Source of the DNA: Cytophagales bacterium Alg240-R148 | Lineage (GTDB): Bacteria > Bacteroidota > Bacteroidia > Cytophagales > Cyclobacteriaceae | Assembly: GCA_900537185.1 (NCBI GenBank) | Contig: LS999827.1 | Location: 873,001-937,000 of the forward strand | Reading direction: 5' to 3' | Length of the DNA: 64,000 bases | Shown: positions 1 to 9,790 of the stretch, piece by piece | How positions within the stretch are numbered: position 1 is the stretch's first letter | How the letters are laid out: the number at the start of each line of letters is the position of its first letter | The notes under the pieces: generated by a model | Told to the model about the DNA's origin: nothing | What the model saw: the letters and a program-made list of their open reading frames with translations, nothing else | The model's database searches: none | Translations under genes and position numbers: made by a program

Positions 1-1
1 C

Positions 2-2107
2 TCTTGTGATTGGGTAATTGAAGTTGTTGTGGAAAACATCAAGATAAAACACATTGTTTTTGAACAAGTAGAGAAGTTCCGAAAACCAGGTACACTCATC
101 ACTTCCAACACATCTGGTATTCCAATTCATTTAATGCTGGACGGCAGGTCGGATGACTTTAAAAAACACTTCTGTGGCACCCACTTCTTCAACCCTCCAA
201 GGTATTTGAAGTTATTAGAAATCATTCCTACTCCACAAACAGACCCAGACATTACCGCCTTCTTAATGCACTATGGCGATTTGTACCTTGGAAAAACCAC
301 AGTATTATGTAAAGATACCCCTGCATTTATTGCAAACAGAGTAGGTATCTACGCCATTCTTAAGGTGGTAGATTCCATGAAAAAGTTGGGTATGAACATC
401 GACCAAATTGACAAACTCACCGGACCTGTAATTGGACGCCCCAAGTCGGCTACTTTCAGGACATCTGATGTTGTTGGGTTGGATACCCTAATAAAGGTTT
501 CCAACAATTTGTACGAGGCACTAACAGAAGACGAATCCAGGGAAACTTTTAAGTTGCCTTCTGTTATTACCCAACTAGAAAAAAACAACTGGTTAGGGGA
601 CAAAACCAAACAAGGTTTTTACAAAAAAACCAAAGATGAAAATGGCAAAAGGCTGATTCTAACCCTCGATTTGGAGACCTTAGAATACAAACCAAAAAAC
701 AAGGTAAAGTTTGGAACGCTAGAAGCGACCAAGCCTATTGACAATTTGGCTAAAAGATTTCCAGTATTACTTGCCGGCAAGGACGAGGCTGGAGAATTTT
801 ACAGGGATTCGTTTTTTGGTCTTTTTAAATATGTATCCAACCGGATACCAGAAATAGCCGATGAGCTTTATAAGATTGACGATGCAGTATGCGCAGGGTT
901 TGGATGGGAAATGGGCCCGTTTGCCACCTGGGACAGTGTAGGTGTACAGAAATCTGTTGCGCTTATGGAAGCAGCTGGTTACAAGCCCAACCAATGGGTT
1001 TACGACATGCTTGCTTCCGGGGCAGAAAGCTTTTATACAATAAAGGACGGAAAAAAATTCTTCTATAATATCAATTCCAAATCGTACGAACCCATCGAAG
1101 GAATGGATGGGTTTATTATTTTGGATAACATTAGAAAAACCAACAAAGTTTGGGGCAATGCCGGCGCCACTTTATTTGACATAGGAGATGGTGTTTTAAA
1201 CTTAGAATTCCATACCAAAATGAATTCCTTGGGAAGCGAAGTAGTGGCAGGCATCAACCACGCCATAACCACTGCCGAAAAAAACCATGTTGGTTTGGTC
1301 ATTGGCAACCAAGGGGCTCAGTTTTCTGCTGGTGCCAACCTGGCCATGCTTTTCATGTATGCCATCGAACAAGAGTACGACGAAATTGACTTCATGATCA
1401 GGGCCTTTCAAAATACGATGATGAAAGTGCGGTACTCTTCCGTACCAGTGGTAGTTGCTCCTCATGGGCTTACTTTGGGAGGTGGTTGCGAGATGAGCTT
1501 GCACGCCGACCGCATCCAAGCCGCCGCAGAAACCTATATTGGGTTGGTTGAAGTCGGGGTAGGGCTAATCCCTGGTGGTGGTGGAACCAAAGAATTAACC
1601 AAAAGAGTTTCCGATGCCTATGAAGCAGGAGATGTGGAATTAAATTCCCTTCAAAACGCTTTTATGAATATAGCCACAGCCAAAGTTGCAACTTCAGCTT
1701 ACGAAGCGGTAGATATGAGCATTTTACGACCACAAGACCGGGTAACAGTGAATGCCAACCGGGTGATTGCAGATGCAAAAAGTAGTGTGCTCGAATTGGA
1801 TGAAGCAGGATACACCATGCCGGTTGAAGCCAAAGACATTACAGTTCAAGGAAGAACAGGTTTGGCTTTGGTACACGCAGGTGTACAAGGGATGAAAATG
1901 GGCGGATACGCCTCGGAACACGATGTTAAAATTGCCCAAAAAATAGGATGGGTTATGTGTGGTGGCGATTTGTCTTACCCACAGAAAGTAACAGAGCAAT
2001 ATTTATTGGATTTAGAACGAGAAGCGTTCTTATCTCTTTGCGCAGAAAGAAAAACATTAGAACGCATCCAAAGCATTCTAACCAAAGGAAAACCATTAAG
2101 AAACTAA
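2..2107 (+). CDS. fadN: 3-hydroxyacyl-CoA dehydrogenase / enoyl-CoA hydratase, 5' partial
   Basis: Bifunctional beta-oxidation enzyme that hydrates enoyl-CoA and oxidises 3-hydroxyacyl-CoA. The reading frame is open to the left edge (upstream codons read SCDWVIEVV, the usual D-x-VIE segment of the NAD-binding fold), so the N-terminus with the GxGxxG loop lies outside the window. Visible in order: the ITSNTSG strand, the HFFNPP motif of the HAD fold, the HAD C-terminal domain, then a crotonase domain with SAGANLAML and GGGCEMSLHADR about 430 to 495 residues in. The HAD-then-crotonase order is that of FadN rather than E. coli FadB. fadA follows after 13 bases, then an acyl-CoA dehydrogenase, the same order as Bacillus fadNAE. 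The symbol rests on this order and domain layout, not on a search. Confidence 0.9.
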   Translation, partial: SCDWVIEVVVENIKIKHIVFEQVEKFRKPGTLITSNTSGIPIHLMLDGRSDDFKKHFCGTHFFNPPRYLKLLEIIPTPQTDPDITAFLMHYGDLYLGKTTVLCKDTPAFIANRVGIYAILKVVDSMKKLGMNIDQIDKLTGPVIGRPKSATFRTSDVVGLDTLIKVSNNLYEALTEDESRETFKLPSVITQLEKNNWLGDKTKQGFYKKTKDENGKRLILTLDLETLEYKPKNKVKFGTLEATKPIDNLAKRFPVLLAGKDEAGEFYRDSFFGLFKYVSNRIPEIADELYKIDDAVCAGFGWEMGPFATWDSVGVQKSVALMEAAGYKPNQWVYDMLASGAESFYTIKDGKKFFYNINSKSYEPIEGMDGFIILDNIRKTNKVWGNAGATLFDIGDGVLNLEFHTKMNSLGSEVVAGINHAITTAEKNHVGLVIGNQGAQFSAGANLAMLFMYAIEQEYDEIDFMIRAFQNTMMKVRYSSVPVVVAPHGLTLGGGCEMSLHADRIQAAAETYIGLVEVGVGLIPGGGGTKELTKRVSDAYEAGDVELNSLQNAFMNIATAKVATSAYEAVDMSILRPQDRVTVNANRVIADAKSSVLELDEAGYTMPVEAKDITVQGRTGLALVHAGVQGMKMGGYASEHDVKIAQKIGWVMCGGDLSYPQKVTEQYLLDLEREAFLSLCAERKTLERIQSILTKGKPLRN

Positions 2108-2120
2108 GATCTAAATTATT

Positions 2121-3296
2121 ATGAACGCGTATATTGTACAAGGTTTTAGAACAGCTGTTGGTAAAGCCAAAAGAGGAGGTTTCAGGTTTACAAGACCTGA
2201 TGATTTAGCGGCAGATGTTATCCGACATTTGGTTGACTCAGTAGAAGGACTGGACAACGAAATGGTAGAGGATATTATTGTCGGAAATGCAGTTCAGGAA
2301 GCAGAACAAGGCATGCAAATGGGCCGAATGATTTCCTTGCTTTCATTGGGCAAAGAAGTGCCTGGCATGGTCATCAACCGGTACTGTGGTTCTGGATTGG
2401 AGGCCATTAACATTGCCAGTGCACGGGTACATGCAGGTATGGCCGATTGCATTGTTGCTGGAGGAACAGAATCCATGTCTTTGGTACCTGTAATGGGCTA
2501 TAAAACTGCTTTGAACTACACCATTGCCAACGAACACCCAACGTATTATACAAGCATGGGCCTTACGGCAGAAGAGGTTTCTAAAGACTATGGCATAAGC
2601 AGAGAAGCCCAAGATGAATTTGCTTTTAATTCTCATGTGAAGGCGGCAAAAGCAATTGCCGAAGGTAAATTCAAAGATGAAATTGTGCCGATCACTGTAA
2701 AAGAAACGTTCATGGATGAAAACATGAAACGCAAGACTAGAGAATTTACGGTGGATACAGACGAAGGCGTAAGGGCCAGTACTACCACTGAGGTTTTGGG
2801 TAAGTTAAGACCCGCATTTGCCCAAGGAGGTAGCGTTACAGCAGGGAACTCTTCGCAAACTTCGGACGGTGCTGCATTTGTATTGGTAATGTCTGAAAAA
2901 ATGGTCAAGCAATTAAATCTTGAACCTATCGCGAGAATGGTCAGCTATGCTGCCGCAGGTGTAGACCCAAGAATCATGGGTATTGGACCAGTTGCCGCCA
3001 TTCCAAAAGCTTTAAAAATAGCCGGGCTTTCTTTAAACGACATAGATCAAATTGAACTAAATGAAGCCTTTGCCGCCCAATCTTTGGCGGTAATCAAAAC
3101 ATTGGACTTGGACCCGTCTAAACTTAATCTGAATGGAGGGGCCATAGCATTGGGCCACCCACTAGGATGTTCCGGAGCCAAATTGTCCATTCAGTTGTTC
3201 AATGAAATGCGCCGACAAAAACAAAAATACGGCATGGTTACAGCCTGTGTTGGAGGCGGTCAGGGCGTAGCAGGCGTCTACGAATTCTTAAAATAA
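2121..3296 (+). CDS. fadA: Acetyl-CoA acyltransferase (3-ketoacyl-CoA thiolase)
   Basis: Performs the thiolytic last step of beta-oxidation in the cytoplasm. At 391 residues it has the family's normal length. The nucleophilic Cys89 sits in NRYCGSG, the acid/base His in GHPLGCSGA, and the second catalytic Cys in the ACVGGGQG motif near the C-terminus. The start ATG is 13 bases after the fadN stop, so the two are very probably co-transcribed and act in sequence on the same substrate. Confidence 0.95.
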   Translation: MNAYIVQGFRTAVGKAKRGGFRFTRPDDLAADVIRHLVDSVEGLDNEMVEDIIVGNAVQEAEQGMQMGRMISLLSLGKEVPGMVINRYCGSGLEAINIASARVHAGMADCIVAGGTESMSLVPVMGYKTALNYTIANEHPTYYTSMGLTAEEVSKDYGISREAQDEFAFNSHVKAAKAIAEGKFKDEIVPITVKETFMDENMKRKTREFTVDTDEGVRASTTTEVLGKLRPAFAQGGSVTAGNSSQTSDGAAFVLVMSEKMVKQLNLEPIARMVSYAAAGVDPRIMGIGPVAAIPKALKIAGLSLNDIDQIELNEAFAAQSLAVIKTLDLDPSKLNLNGGAIALGHPLGCSGAKLSIQLFNEMRRQKQKYGMVTACVGGGQGVAGVYEFLK

Positions 3297-3315
3297 TAGT
3301 GAAATAAAATAAAAA

Positions 3316-3345
3316 AACTCAGCGTAGTTTCCGGAACGCTGAGTT
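3316..3345. other. Perfect 10 bp inverted repeat upstream of fadE
   Basis: AACTCAGCGT (3316-3325) and ACGCTGAGTT (3336-3345) enclose a 10-base loop in the gap between fadA and the acyl-CoA dehydrogenase gene. A run of A precedes the left arm, so the T-tract of an intrinsic terminator is present only on the minus strand. In the plus direction it could be a processing or attenuation hairpin inside the fad operon. Its function is inferred only. Confidence 0.5.
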
Positions 3346-3375
3346 AGCATGAAGATAAAAGATAATTTGGTAATT

Positions 3376-5181
3376 ATGGAAACTAGCACACAAGATACAC
3401 AAAAAGCCATAAAAGGAGGCGAATTTTTGATAAGAGAAACGGCGGCTTCGGAAATTTTTATTCCGGAGGAATGGTCAGAAGAGCAAAAAATGATCGCACA
3501 AACGTGTAATGATTTTCTGGACCAAGAAGTATTTCCTCACTTGGATGAAATTGACAGTATGAAAAACCCTGATATTATGCCAGGTCTTATGGACAAAGCT
3601 GGTGCATTGGGGCTTTTGGGGACTTCAGTTCCAGAACAATATGGCGGGTTTGGAATGAATTTTAACACCACCATGTTGGTGGCGGAAGTAACCGGTGCAG
3701 GACATAGTTTTGCGGTGGCACTCAACGCCCACACAGGGATTGGAACCCTACCTATTTTGTATTATGCCAATGAAGAGCAAAAACAAAAATACCTTCCAAA
3801 ATTGGCCACTGGTGAGTGGAAAGCAGCATATTGTTTGACTGAGCCAGACTCAGGTTCGGATGCCAATTCTGGTAAAACCAAGGCTGAGTTATCATCGGAT
3901 GGCAAACACTATACCATCAATGGGCAAAAAATGTGGATTACCAATGGTGGGTTTGCAGACATATTCATTGTTTTTGCTAAAATAGAAGACGATAAGAACC
4001 TAACCGCCTTTATTGTTGAGAAAGGTTTTGGTGGTATCACCATGAACGAAGAAGAAAAAAAGATGGGCATCAAGGGCTCCTCTACCCGTCAAGTATTTTT
4101 CAACGACTGTAAAGTTCCTGTTGAAAACATGCTTTCCGAACGTGAAAATGGGTTTAAAATAGCCGTTAATATACTAAATGTAGGTAGAATTAAACTAGGG
4201 GCATCGGCAATAGGTGCTTGTAAAAAAGTAATATCTACCGCGGTTAACTACGCTGGCGAAAGAAAACAGTTTGGTACTTCTATTTCCGATTTTGGCGCGA
4301 TCAAATACAAAATAGCCGAAATGACCACACGCAACTTTGCTTCAGAAAGTGCCAGTTACCGTGCAGGACAAAACATAGACGATGCTTATGATGCACTCCT
4401 TGCTTCTGGCATGGATGCTCCAAAGGCTCGTTTGAAATCTCTGGAAGAATTTGCTATTGAATGTGCCATTTTGAAAGTTCATGGTTCTGAAGTATTGGAT
4501 TACGTCGTGGACGAAGGGGTTCAGATTTATGGCGGCATGGGCTTTAGTGCCGAAGGGCCAATGGACCGAGCCTATAGGGATGCAAGGATCAACAGAATAT
4601 TTGAAGGAACCAACGAGATCAATAGAATGCTTTGCATTGATATGCTATTAAAAAGAGCTATGAAAGGACACTTGGACCTTATGACGCCCGCAATGGCCGT
4701 ACAGCAAGAATTAATGTCCATTCCAGATTTTGGCGCAGCCGATGAAGAGGGGATATTTGTAAAAGAGAAAAAAGCACTTAATAACCTCAAAAAAGCGGGT
4801 CTGATGGCAGCTGGCGCCGCTGTACAAAAGTTCATGCAGAAGCTTGGGGAGGAACAAGAAATATTAACCAATCTTGCCGACATGTTAATAGAAGGTTACA
4901 TAGCAGAATCTTGTTTGTTGAGAGTCGAAAAATTGATTGCCCAAAAAGGAGAAGCCAATTGTCAAGTAGAAATTGATATGGCCAAAGTATATTTACACAG
5001 AGCGGTAGAAATAGCCGGATCCGCAGGAAAAGAGGCCATCATGTCTTTTGCCGAAGGAGACGAACTTAGGTTGATGTTAATGGGGCTTAAAAGATTTACT
5101 AAAATGGAACCGTTTAACATAAAAGATGCTCGCAGAAGAATCGCGGACCATGTAATTGCCAAAAACGAATACCCATTTTAA
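3376..5181 (+). CDS. fadE: Acyl-CoA dehydrogenase, long form with C-terminal extension
   Basis: FAD-dependent enzyme making trans-2-enoyl-CoA in the first step of beta-oxidation. It contains the N-terminal helical domain, the middle beta domain (CLTEPDSGSDA, KMWITNGG) and the C-terminal helical domain ending in the signature RIFEGTNEINR. It then continues about 180 residues beyond the usual 380-400 aa family length. The open frame begins at 3349, but I choose the ATG at 3376 because METSTQ followed by a KGGEFLIRE stretch looks like the family's usual beginning; the upstream nine codons overlap the intergenic leader. It is the third gene of the fad operon. The symbol reflects its role, not proven orthology. 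Confidence 0.88.
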   Translation: METSTQDTQKAIKGGEFLIRETAASEIFIPEEWSEEQKMIAQTCNDFLDQEVFPHLDEIDSMKNPDIMPGLMDKAGALGLLGTSVPEQYGGFGMNFNTTMLVAEVTGAGHSFAVALNAHTGIGTLPILYYANEEQKQKYLPKLATGEWKAAYCLTEPDSGSDANSGKTKAELSSDGKHYTINGQKMWITNGGFADIFIVFAKIEDDKNLTAFIVEKGFGGITMNEEEKKMGIKGSSTRQVFFNDCKVPVENMLSERENGFKIAVNILNVGRIKLGASAIGACKKVISTAVNYAGERKQFGTSISDFGAIKYKIAEMTTRNFASESASYRAGQNIDDAYDALLASGMDAPKARLKSLEEFAIECAILKVHGSEVLDYVVDEGVQIYGGMGFSAEGPMDRAYRDARINRIFEGTNEINRMLCIDMLLKRAMKGHLDLMTPAMAVQQELMSIPDFGAADEEGIFVKEKKALNNLKKAGLMAAGAAVQKFMQKLGEEQEILTNLADMLIEGYIAESCLLRVEKLIAQKGEANCQVEIDMAKVYLHRAVEIAGSAGKEAIMSFAEGDELRLMLMGLKRFTKMEPFNIKDARRRIADHVIAKNEYPF

Positions 5182-5217
5182 AAACATTGTGCTGAGCACA
5201 ATTTTCTAACCAATCTC

Positions 5218-5251
5218 ATAACCTCACAAAAATTTGTGAGGTTATTTTTTT
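5218..5251 (+). terminator. Intrinsic terminator of the fad operon
   Basis: A stem formed by ATAACCTCACAAA and TTTGTGAGGTTAT with a two-base loop is followed by a T-run. It lies 36 bases after the acyl-CoA dehydrogenase stop. A smaller inverted repeat (ATTGTGCTGAGCACAAT) lies just before it. Confidence 0.85.
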
Positions 5252-5330
5252 GATTCTATGACATTGGTCATGAATATGGTTAAATTAAGTTTAGACCTTT
5301 GCCTCCGGGTTCAAATCAAACTTAATTGCC

Positions 5331-6599
5331 ATGGACATTCAATCTATACTTCTTATATCCATATTCATTATCGGGTTTGTTGGGATCGTTTTTGAGCACC
5401 AACTCAACGTCAACAAAAGCTGGGTAGCACTGGCCACGGGTGCCTCCATGTGGATGGTAGTAGCTTTTGGTAAACCCAAGGCCCTATTGCACGAAGCCAT
5501 CACCCATAGTTCAGCTGAAATTTTTGAACTCATGATTTTTTTAATGGGGGCAATGACCATCGTAGAAATGATGGGGCACTTCCGATTTTTTACCTGGATC
5601 GAATCCAAATTAATGTCTCTAAATATATCCAATAAACTCTTATTTTGGATTTTAGGGTTGATTACTTTTATCGCCTCTGCTTTGTTAGACAATTTAACGA
5701 GTACCCTGGTGATGATTCAGATCGGCAGGCACCTCTACATAAAAAAAGAAAACTTTACCATATTTGTTATTAACACCGTAATTGCTGCCAATGCCGGTGG
5801 CGCCATGTCTCCTGTAGGAGATGTTACCACCATCATGTTGTGGTTGGCTGGTAAATTTACAGCGCTTCAAATATTGTTTTATGGGGCAGCTCCTTCTTTA
5901 GTTGCCTGGGTAATTCCACAAGCACTTTTAACAAGGAAAATCATAAAAGAAGATAGGATTGGCGTCGAATTCAAAGAAGTGTTACCGCTGCAATGGGGAA
6001 TCATCATTATTGGCCTTACCACCTTTGGGTTTGCAGTTGCTGTTAACTTGCTTCATTTACCTCCATTTTTTGGGATTTTATTTGGTCTAGGTGTAGTTGC
6101 AATAGTTATTGATTACAAACTCCACAGAGGACAACTCAAAAAGAAAGCTGGGCACATAGTCAACATTATTAAAACCATCGACATGGCCACTCTCAACTTC
6201 TTTGTAGGCATATTGCTCGCAGTAAGTGCTTTGCAACTTCAGGGGATATTGGGGTCCATAGCCACCTTCATTTTTGGTGCCGACCCTTCCCAGAACACCA
6301 ATATGATTATTGCTGGACACACTATTTTAGGATTAATATCTGCCGTATTTGACAATGTGCCTCTTACAGCAGCAGTAATTAAAATGTTACCTGATGGCAT
6401 CCCTTTTGTATACTGGATTCTGCTGGCCATTACCGCAGGAACAGGGGGCAGCATCATGGTTGTTGGCTCAGCAGCAGGGGTAGCTGCCATGGGGCAAGTA
6501 AAAGAACTGACCTTTATAGAATATTTTAAAAAAGGGTCCCTACCTGCCCTTTTGGGATATTTAGGAGCAGTAGGAACCTGGTATCTTTTATTTGCTTAA
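5331..6599 (+). CDS. nhaD: Na+/H+ antiporter, NhaD family
   Basis: Inner-membrane sodium/proton exchanger used for salt and pH homeostasis. The 422 residues form about 11-12 hydrophobic segments. Family motifs include SALLDNLTSTLVM and NAGGAMSPVGDVTTIMLW, and a second DNVPLTAAVIKM half-repeat near residue 345 carries conserved polar residues inside helices. NhaD proteins are common in marine bacteria. It is transcribed alone, after the fad terminator, and converges on the WD40-caspase gene with no gap between the two stop codons. Confidence 0.88.
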   Translation: MDIQSILLISIFIIGFVGIVFEHQLNVNKSWVALATGASMWMVVAFGKPKALLHEAITHSSAEIFELMIFLMGAMTIVEMMGHFRFFTWIESKLMSLNISNKLLFWILGLITFIASALLDNLTSTLVMIQIGRHLYIKKENFTIFVINTVIAANAGGAMSPVGDVTTIMLWLAGKFTALQILFYGAAPSLVAWVIPQALLTRKIIKEDRIGVEFKEVLPLQWGIIIIGLTTFGFAVAVNLLHLPPFFGILFGLGVVAIVIDYKLHRGQLKKKAGHIVNIIKTIDMATLNFFVGILLAVSALQLQGILGSIATFIFGADPSQNTNMIIAGHTILGLISAVFDNVPLTAAVIKMLPDGIPFVYWILLAITAGTGGSIMVVGSAAGVAAMGQVKELTFIEYFKKGSLPALLGYLGAVGTWYLLFA

Positions 6600-9500
6600 T
6601 TATTTCAACAGTAACAATGGGAAGTCTTGCCCTACACTAAAAGTGTGAGGGAACTGTGGGACTCCTTTGTATTTCTCAGCCCAGTGCGGAACTTGGTCAT
6701 CTAAATAGGATTTCAACTCAAATACCGTCACTTTACCATCTTTTGGTGCTCCGTCTGCATCACCAGATAAACCCTTTAACAATACATAGGTGAAAATTCC
6801 ATGGCCCAATTGGGCAAATTCGGTAGAAAACTGATCACTTCCGGCAGAGGCCATTACGTGAATCCCTGTACTTCTACTCAATTGGGCAATGGCCCGTTCT
6901 TCGCTCGCTCCTCGTTGTGCCAGCACCTCAACCGATTGGCCCGATTGACAAGCATCCATGATTATCAACTGTTTTAAAGCCTTAATCTCATGTAGGTATT
7001 GTTGAAATTCTTCTGCTTTGATGGCTTGTTTGTCCAGGTTTTTTTTGTCGTATAATTTGGTTGCATCGTGTGGAATAAAATAAAACCCCCCATCGACCGC
7101 ACTTCCATGCCCTGCATAGTATATAATCAACACATCCTCAGGCCTTACTTTTTCACTCAATTTTTTTAAAGTCTCTTTGATTTTGGCTGCATTGGCTTGT
7201 TCGTTGTACAGCTCCGTAGCAATAACATTTTTAAACAAGCCTTTTCCAGTACCTCTAATTTGTTGAACAAAACCCAGCGCATCGTCTACGGCATAGTTCA
7301 ATTTTAATTGTGGGTTCTTGTATTCATTTATGCCAATAGAAAGCAAGTAACAAATTGGCTGGCTTTCGGCCGATAGCTCCTTGGTAAAGGATTCTTCTTT
7401 TGGAGCTGATTCTAGCCCAACCCCGTTCATCGCTACCGCTCTGATAATATTTTCACCCGGAACCAACTGCAAATCCATATTCCATTCTGCTCTTTCCACT
7501 TTGTTATCGGGTTTGAATATGCCCACTTGTTTCCCGTTGTGAAAAACCAACAGACGATCTATGCTACCGCCTTTGTTCAAGCCTCTTACAAAGACTTCCG
7601 CTGCTCCGTTGTCTTCCAAAACCACCAAATTTACATCGGGGATTGGTTCTTTTAAAATGCTAGATTCTAAAGAACGATTTTTACCAGAAGCACCTCTTGT
7701 CTTGAACAACTCTTGCAACATGGAAGGGCGGTAATAGACATCAAAAAACTGATCTGGTGAAAACACGGTGGTGTCCTGAACAAATTTTATCGCGTTTCTA
7801 GCTCTTGATGTCCCACTGAAATACCCTTCTTTGGAAATCGCCATCCAATCGCTGGTTCCAATGAGTAAATGTTCAAAAAACATGTTCCCCGTTTGTAGGT
7901 CCCAGCATTTTAAAATACCATCGCGGCTAAAAGACACTAATAAATTTTCTTTCTCATAATAGGCCAGATCGTTTACCGGTGCATCGTGGTACCCCAGTAC
8001 TCGAAATTTTCCGGTTTTAGCATTTAAGATTTGAACCTTTCTATCTTCTCCGGCACTTGCGATTTGGCCATTGTTTAGATCTACCATACGATGGACCTGC
8101 CCTTCGTGGGCCTTCCATTTTTGCAATTGTAGACCATTTCCGTAATTCCACTTTCTTATGCTTCCGTCCCATCCTGCCGAATAAAAAAAGTTTTCTCCTT
8201 CCCACATAACCTGGCTCACTACATCGGTATGGCCAATAAAATCACGTACTTTGGTGCCTGTATCAATGTCCCACTGTTCAAAACTTTTGCCCAAACGACC
8301 GAGCATTAAATAAAGATCATTCTTGGTAAATTCAACTGAATATGCAGAACTGTTTTCCATATACAAAGATTGCGTAACCTTCCCTTGGTGTGTATCTATG
8401 ATATGTACCCTGCCATCCCAACTTGCTGCTGCTATTTTATCGCCTTTGTTGCTAACCGCAAGATTGAAAATTGGTTCTTTTCCCACTTGAACTTCTTGAA
8501 GCAATTGGTTGGTGTTCAAATCGTGTACCAAAACCCATCCCCCAGCTGTTCCTGAAATCACTTGGGTTTTTCCGGCGCTAAACCGCATGGAAATTATTGC
8601 TTTGTCTTTGCCTTTTAAAACCGATTTTGTTTCTCCCGTTGCTAAATTCCAAATGTTCCCGTGCTTACCAAATTTTCCCCTAATTACACTTTGTTGGTCT
8701 GGGTGGGGTAAAATTGGGGTCAAATAGCTCATGTACCGCACAATGTGTGACTCCCAATAATTATTGGGGTCGTACTCAATCCCATCCTGCACCTTAATTT
8801 CATATCCAGAAAATGCATCCTCCCAAGAATAAGTGTTCAAGTTCAATCGGCCAATGGTATTGTTTTCCATGCCAACATAAAGATAACCTGTTGATTCCGA
8901 AGCAACTGCATGAGTAAGTTTTGCCTTCTTGAATGGCTTTGGAATACTTTCTCTGATATAATTTTTACCTTGGTAAAGCAGAACAGAATCTTCTGTAACC
9001 ACAAATAGATCTCTCCCTACAAATCCAGCGCTCTGTACGTCTTCTACTTTGCCTTGAAATGTTTTTAAAATAGTAAATTGGTTATCAAACAGCGTAATGT
9101 TTCCATTGTGTTCTGCTTTGATAATTTTATCCCCCTTTTTGCTGTAACCCAAAAATGAACCACACCCTCCACAATAGCCATTTTTGTATTGGTGGTCATT
9201 CTCCATTTCCCAGGTGGAAGTGCTGTATTGTTTGCTCTTCTTATTGTCTTCTCCTATTAGCAAGTGTTGCCCATCCGGACTGAACTTCACGTCCAAACCA
9301 GTACCCAACCCTCTTTCACTATCGGCTTTAATTTTCTTAATTACTTCTTTCGATTCTATGTTGTAAACCCAAACCGCATCGTCGTAACCACCAATAGCTA
9401 TAAGCGTATTAGAAGGATTCAAGGCTATGTTGGTGATCACTTTCTCATACCCTTTGAACTGATCGAGAATGTTGCCTGTAGTCGGGTTCCACAATACCAC

Positions 9501-9785
9501 TTTACCGTCACCACCTGCCGAAACCAAAAGAGAAAAATCCGTGCTGAATGCCAAAGCGGTTACGGTAGAACTGTGTCCAAGCAACTTTTTAAGGATGCTA
9601 CCATCACTGGTTTTCCAAAGTATAATGGACCTGTCCTTCGAACCAGAAGCCAATATTTGCTCGTTGTTCGCAAGTGCTACCGAATGTACCCGCGCCAAAT
9701 GACCAGTTTGGACAACCGGTTTAATATTTTGAGCAAAAAATGTTAGTGGCAACAACAGTGCCCCAAAAAATAATAAGTACCGCAT
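6600..9785 (-). CDS. Secreted WD40-repeat protein with C-terminal caspase-like (C14) domain
   Basis: A 1061-residue protein with a signal peptide (cleavage after FFAQ, about residue 19). A long series of WD40-type blades fills residues ~25-660, and a linker with a beta-sandwich-like stretch runs to ~815. A caspase/metacaspase p20-like domain starts at CYLLSIGINEY. The catalytic dyad is visible as His893 in YYAGHG and Cys946 in MDACQSG. Caspase-WD40 fusions are known in bacteria, but their substrates are mostly unknown; the signal peptide puts this one in the periplasm or outside. The next gene, five bases away on the same strand, is an M14 peptidase, suggesting a two-gene proteolytic unit. 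The function of the pair is not known to me. Confidence 0.85.
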   Translation of the reverse strand: MRYLLFFGALLLPLTFFAQNIKPVVQTGHLARVHSVALANNEQILASGSKDRSIILWKTSDGSILKKLLGHSSTVTALAFSTDFSLLVSAGGDGKVVLWNPTTGNILDQFKGYEKVITNIALNPSNTLIAIGGYDDAVWVYNIESKEVIKKIKADSERGLGTGLDVKFSPDGQHLLIGEDNKKSKQYSTSTWEMENDHQYKNGYCGGCGSFLGYSKKGDKIIKAEHNGNITLFDNQFTILKTFQGKVEDVQSAGFVGRDLFVVTEDSVLLYQGKNYIRESIPKPFKKAKLTHAVASESTGYLYVGMENNTIGRLNLNTYSWEDAFSGYEIKVQDGIEYDPNNYWESHIVRYMSYLTPILPHPDQQSVIRGKFGKHGNIWNLATGETKSVLKGKDKAIISMRFSAGKTQVISGTAGGWVLVHDLNTNQLLQEVQVGKEPIFNLAVSNKGDKIAAASWDGRVHIIDTHQGKVTQSLYMENSSAYSVEFTKNDLYLMLGRLGKSFEQWDIDTGTKVRDFIGHTDVVSQVMWEGENFFYSAGWDGSIRKWNYGNGLQLQKWKAHEGQVHRMVDLNNGQIASAGEDRKVQILNAKTGKFRVLGYHDAPVNDLAYYEKENLLVSFSRDGILKCWDLQTGNMFFEHLLIGTSDWMAISKEGYFSGTSRARNAIKFVQDTTVFSPDQFFDVYYRPSMLQELFKTRGASGKNRSLESSILKEPIPDVNLVVLEDNGAAEVFVRGLNKGGSIDRLLVFHNGKQVGIFKPDNKVERAEWNMDLQLVPGENIIRAVAMNGVGLESAPKEESFTKELSAESQPICYLLSIGINEYKNPQLKLNYAVDDALGFVQQIRGTGKGLFKNVIATELYNEQANAAKIKETLKKLSEKVRPEDVLIIYYAGHGSAVDGGFYFIPHDATKLYDKKNLDKQAIKAEEFQQYLHEIKALKQLIIMDACQSGQSVEVLAQRGASEERAIAQLSRSTGIHVMASAGSDQFSTEFAQLGHGIFTYVLLKGLSGDADGAPKDGKVTVFELKSYLDDQVPHWAEKYKGVPQFPHTFSVGQDFPLLLLK

Positions 9786-9790
9786 AAATT

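Noticed and set aside
5300-5330. tRNA-like T-loop sequence (GGGTTCAAATC)
   Set aside because: No acceptor stem or anticodon arm can be folded around it; it is the leader of nhaD.
9264-9746. Plus-strand ORF of 160 codons inside the WD40-caspase gene
   Set aside because: Antisense shadow of a clear, signal-peptide-bearing gene; no recognisable domain.
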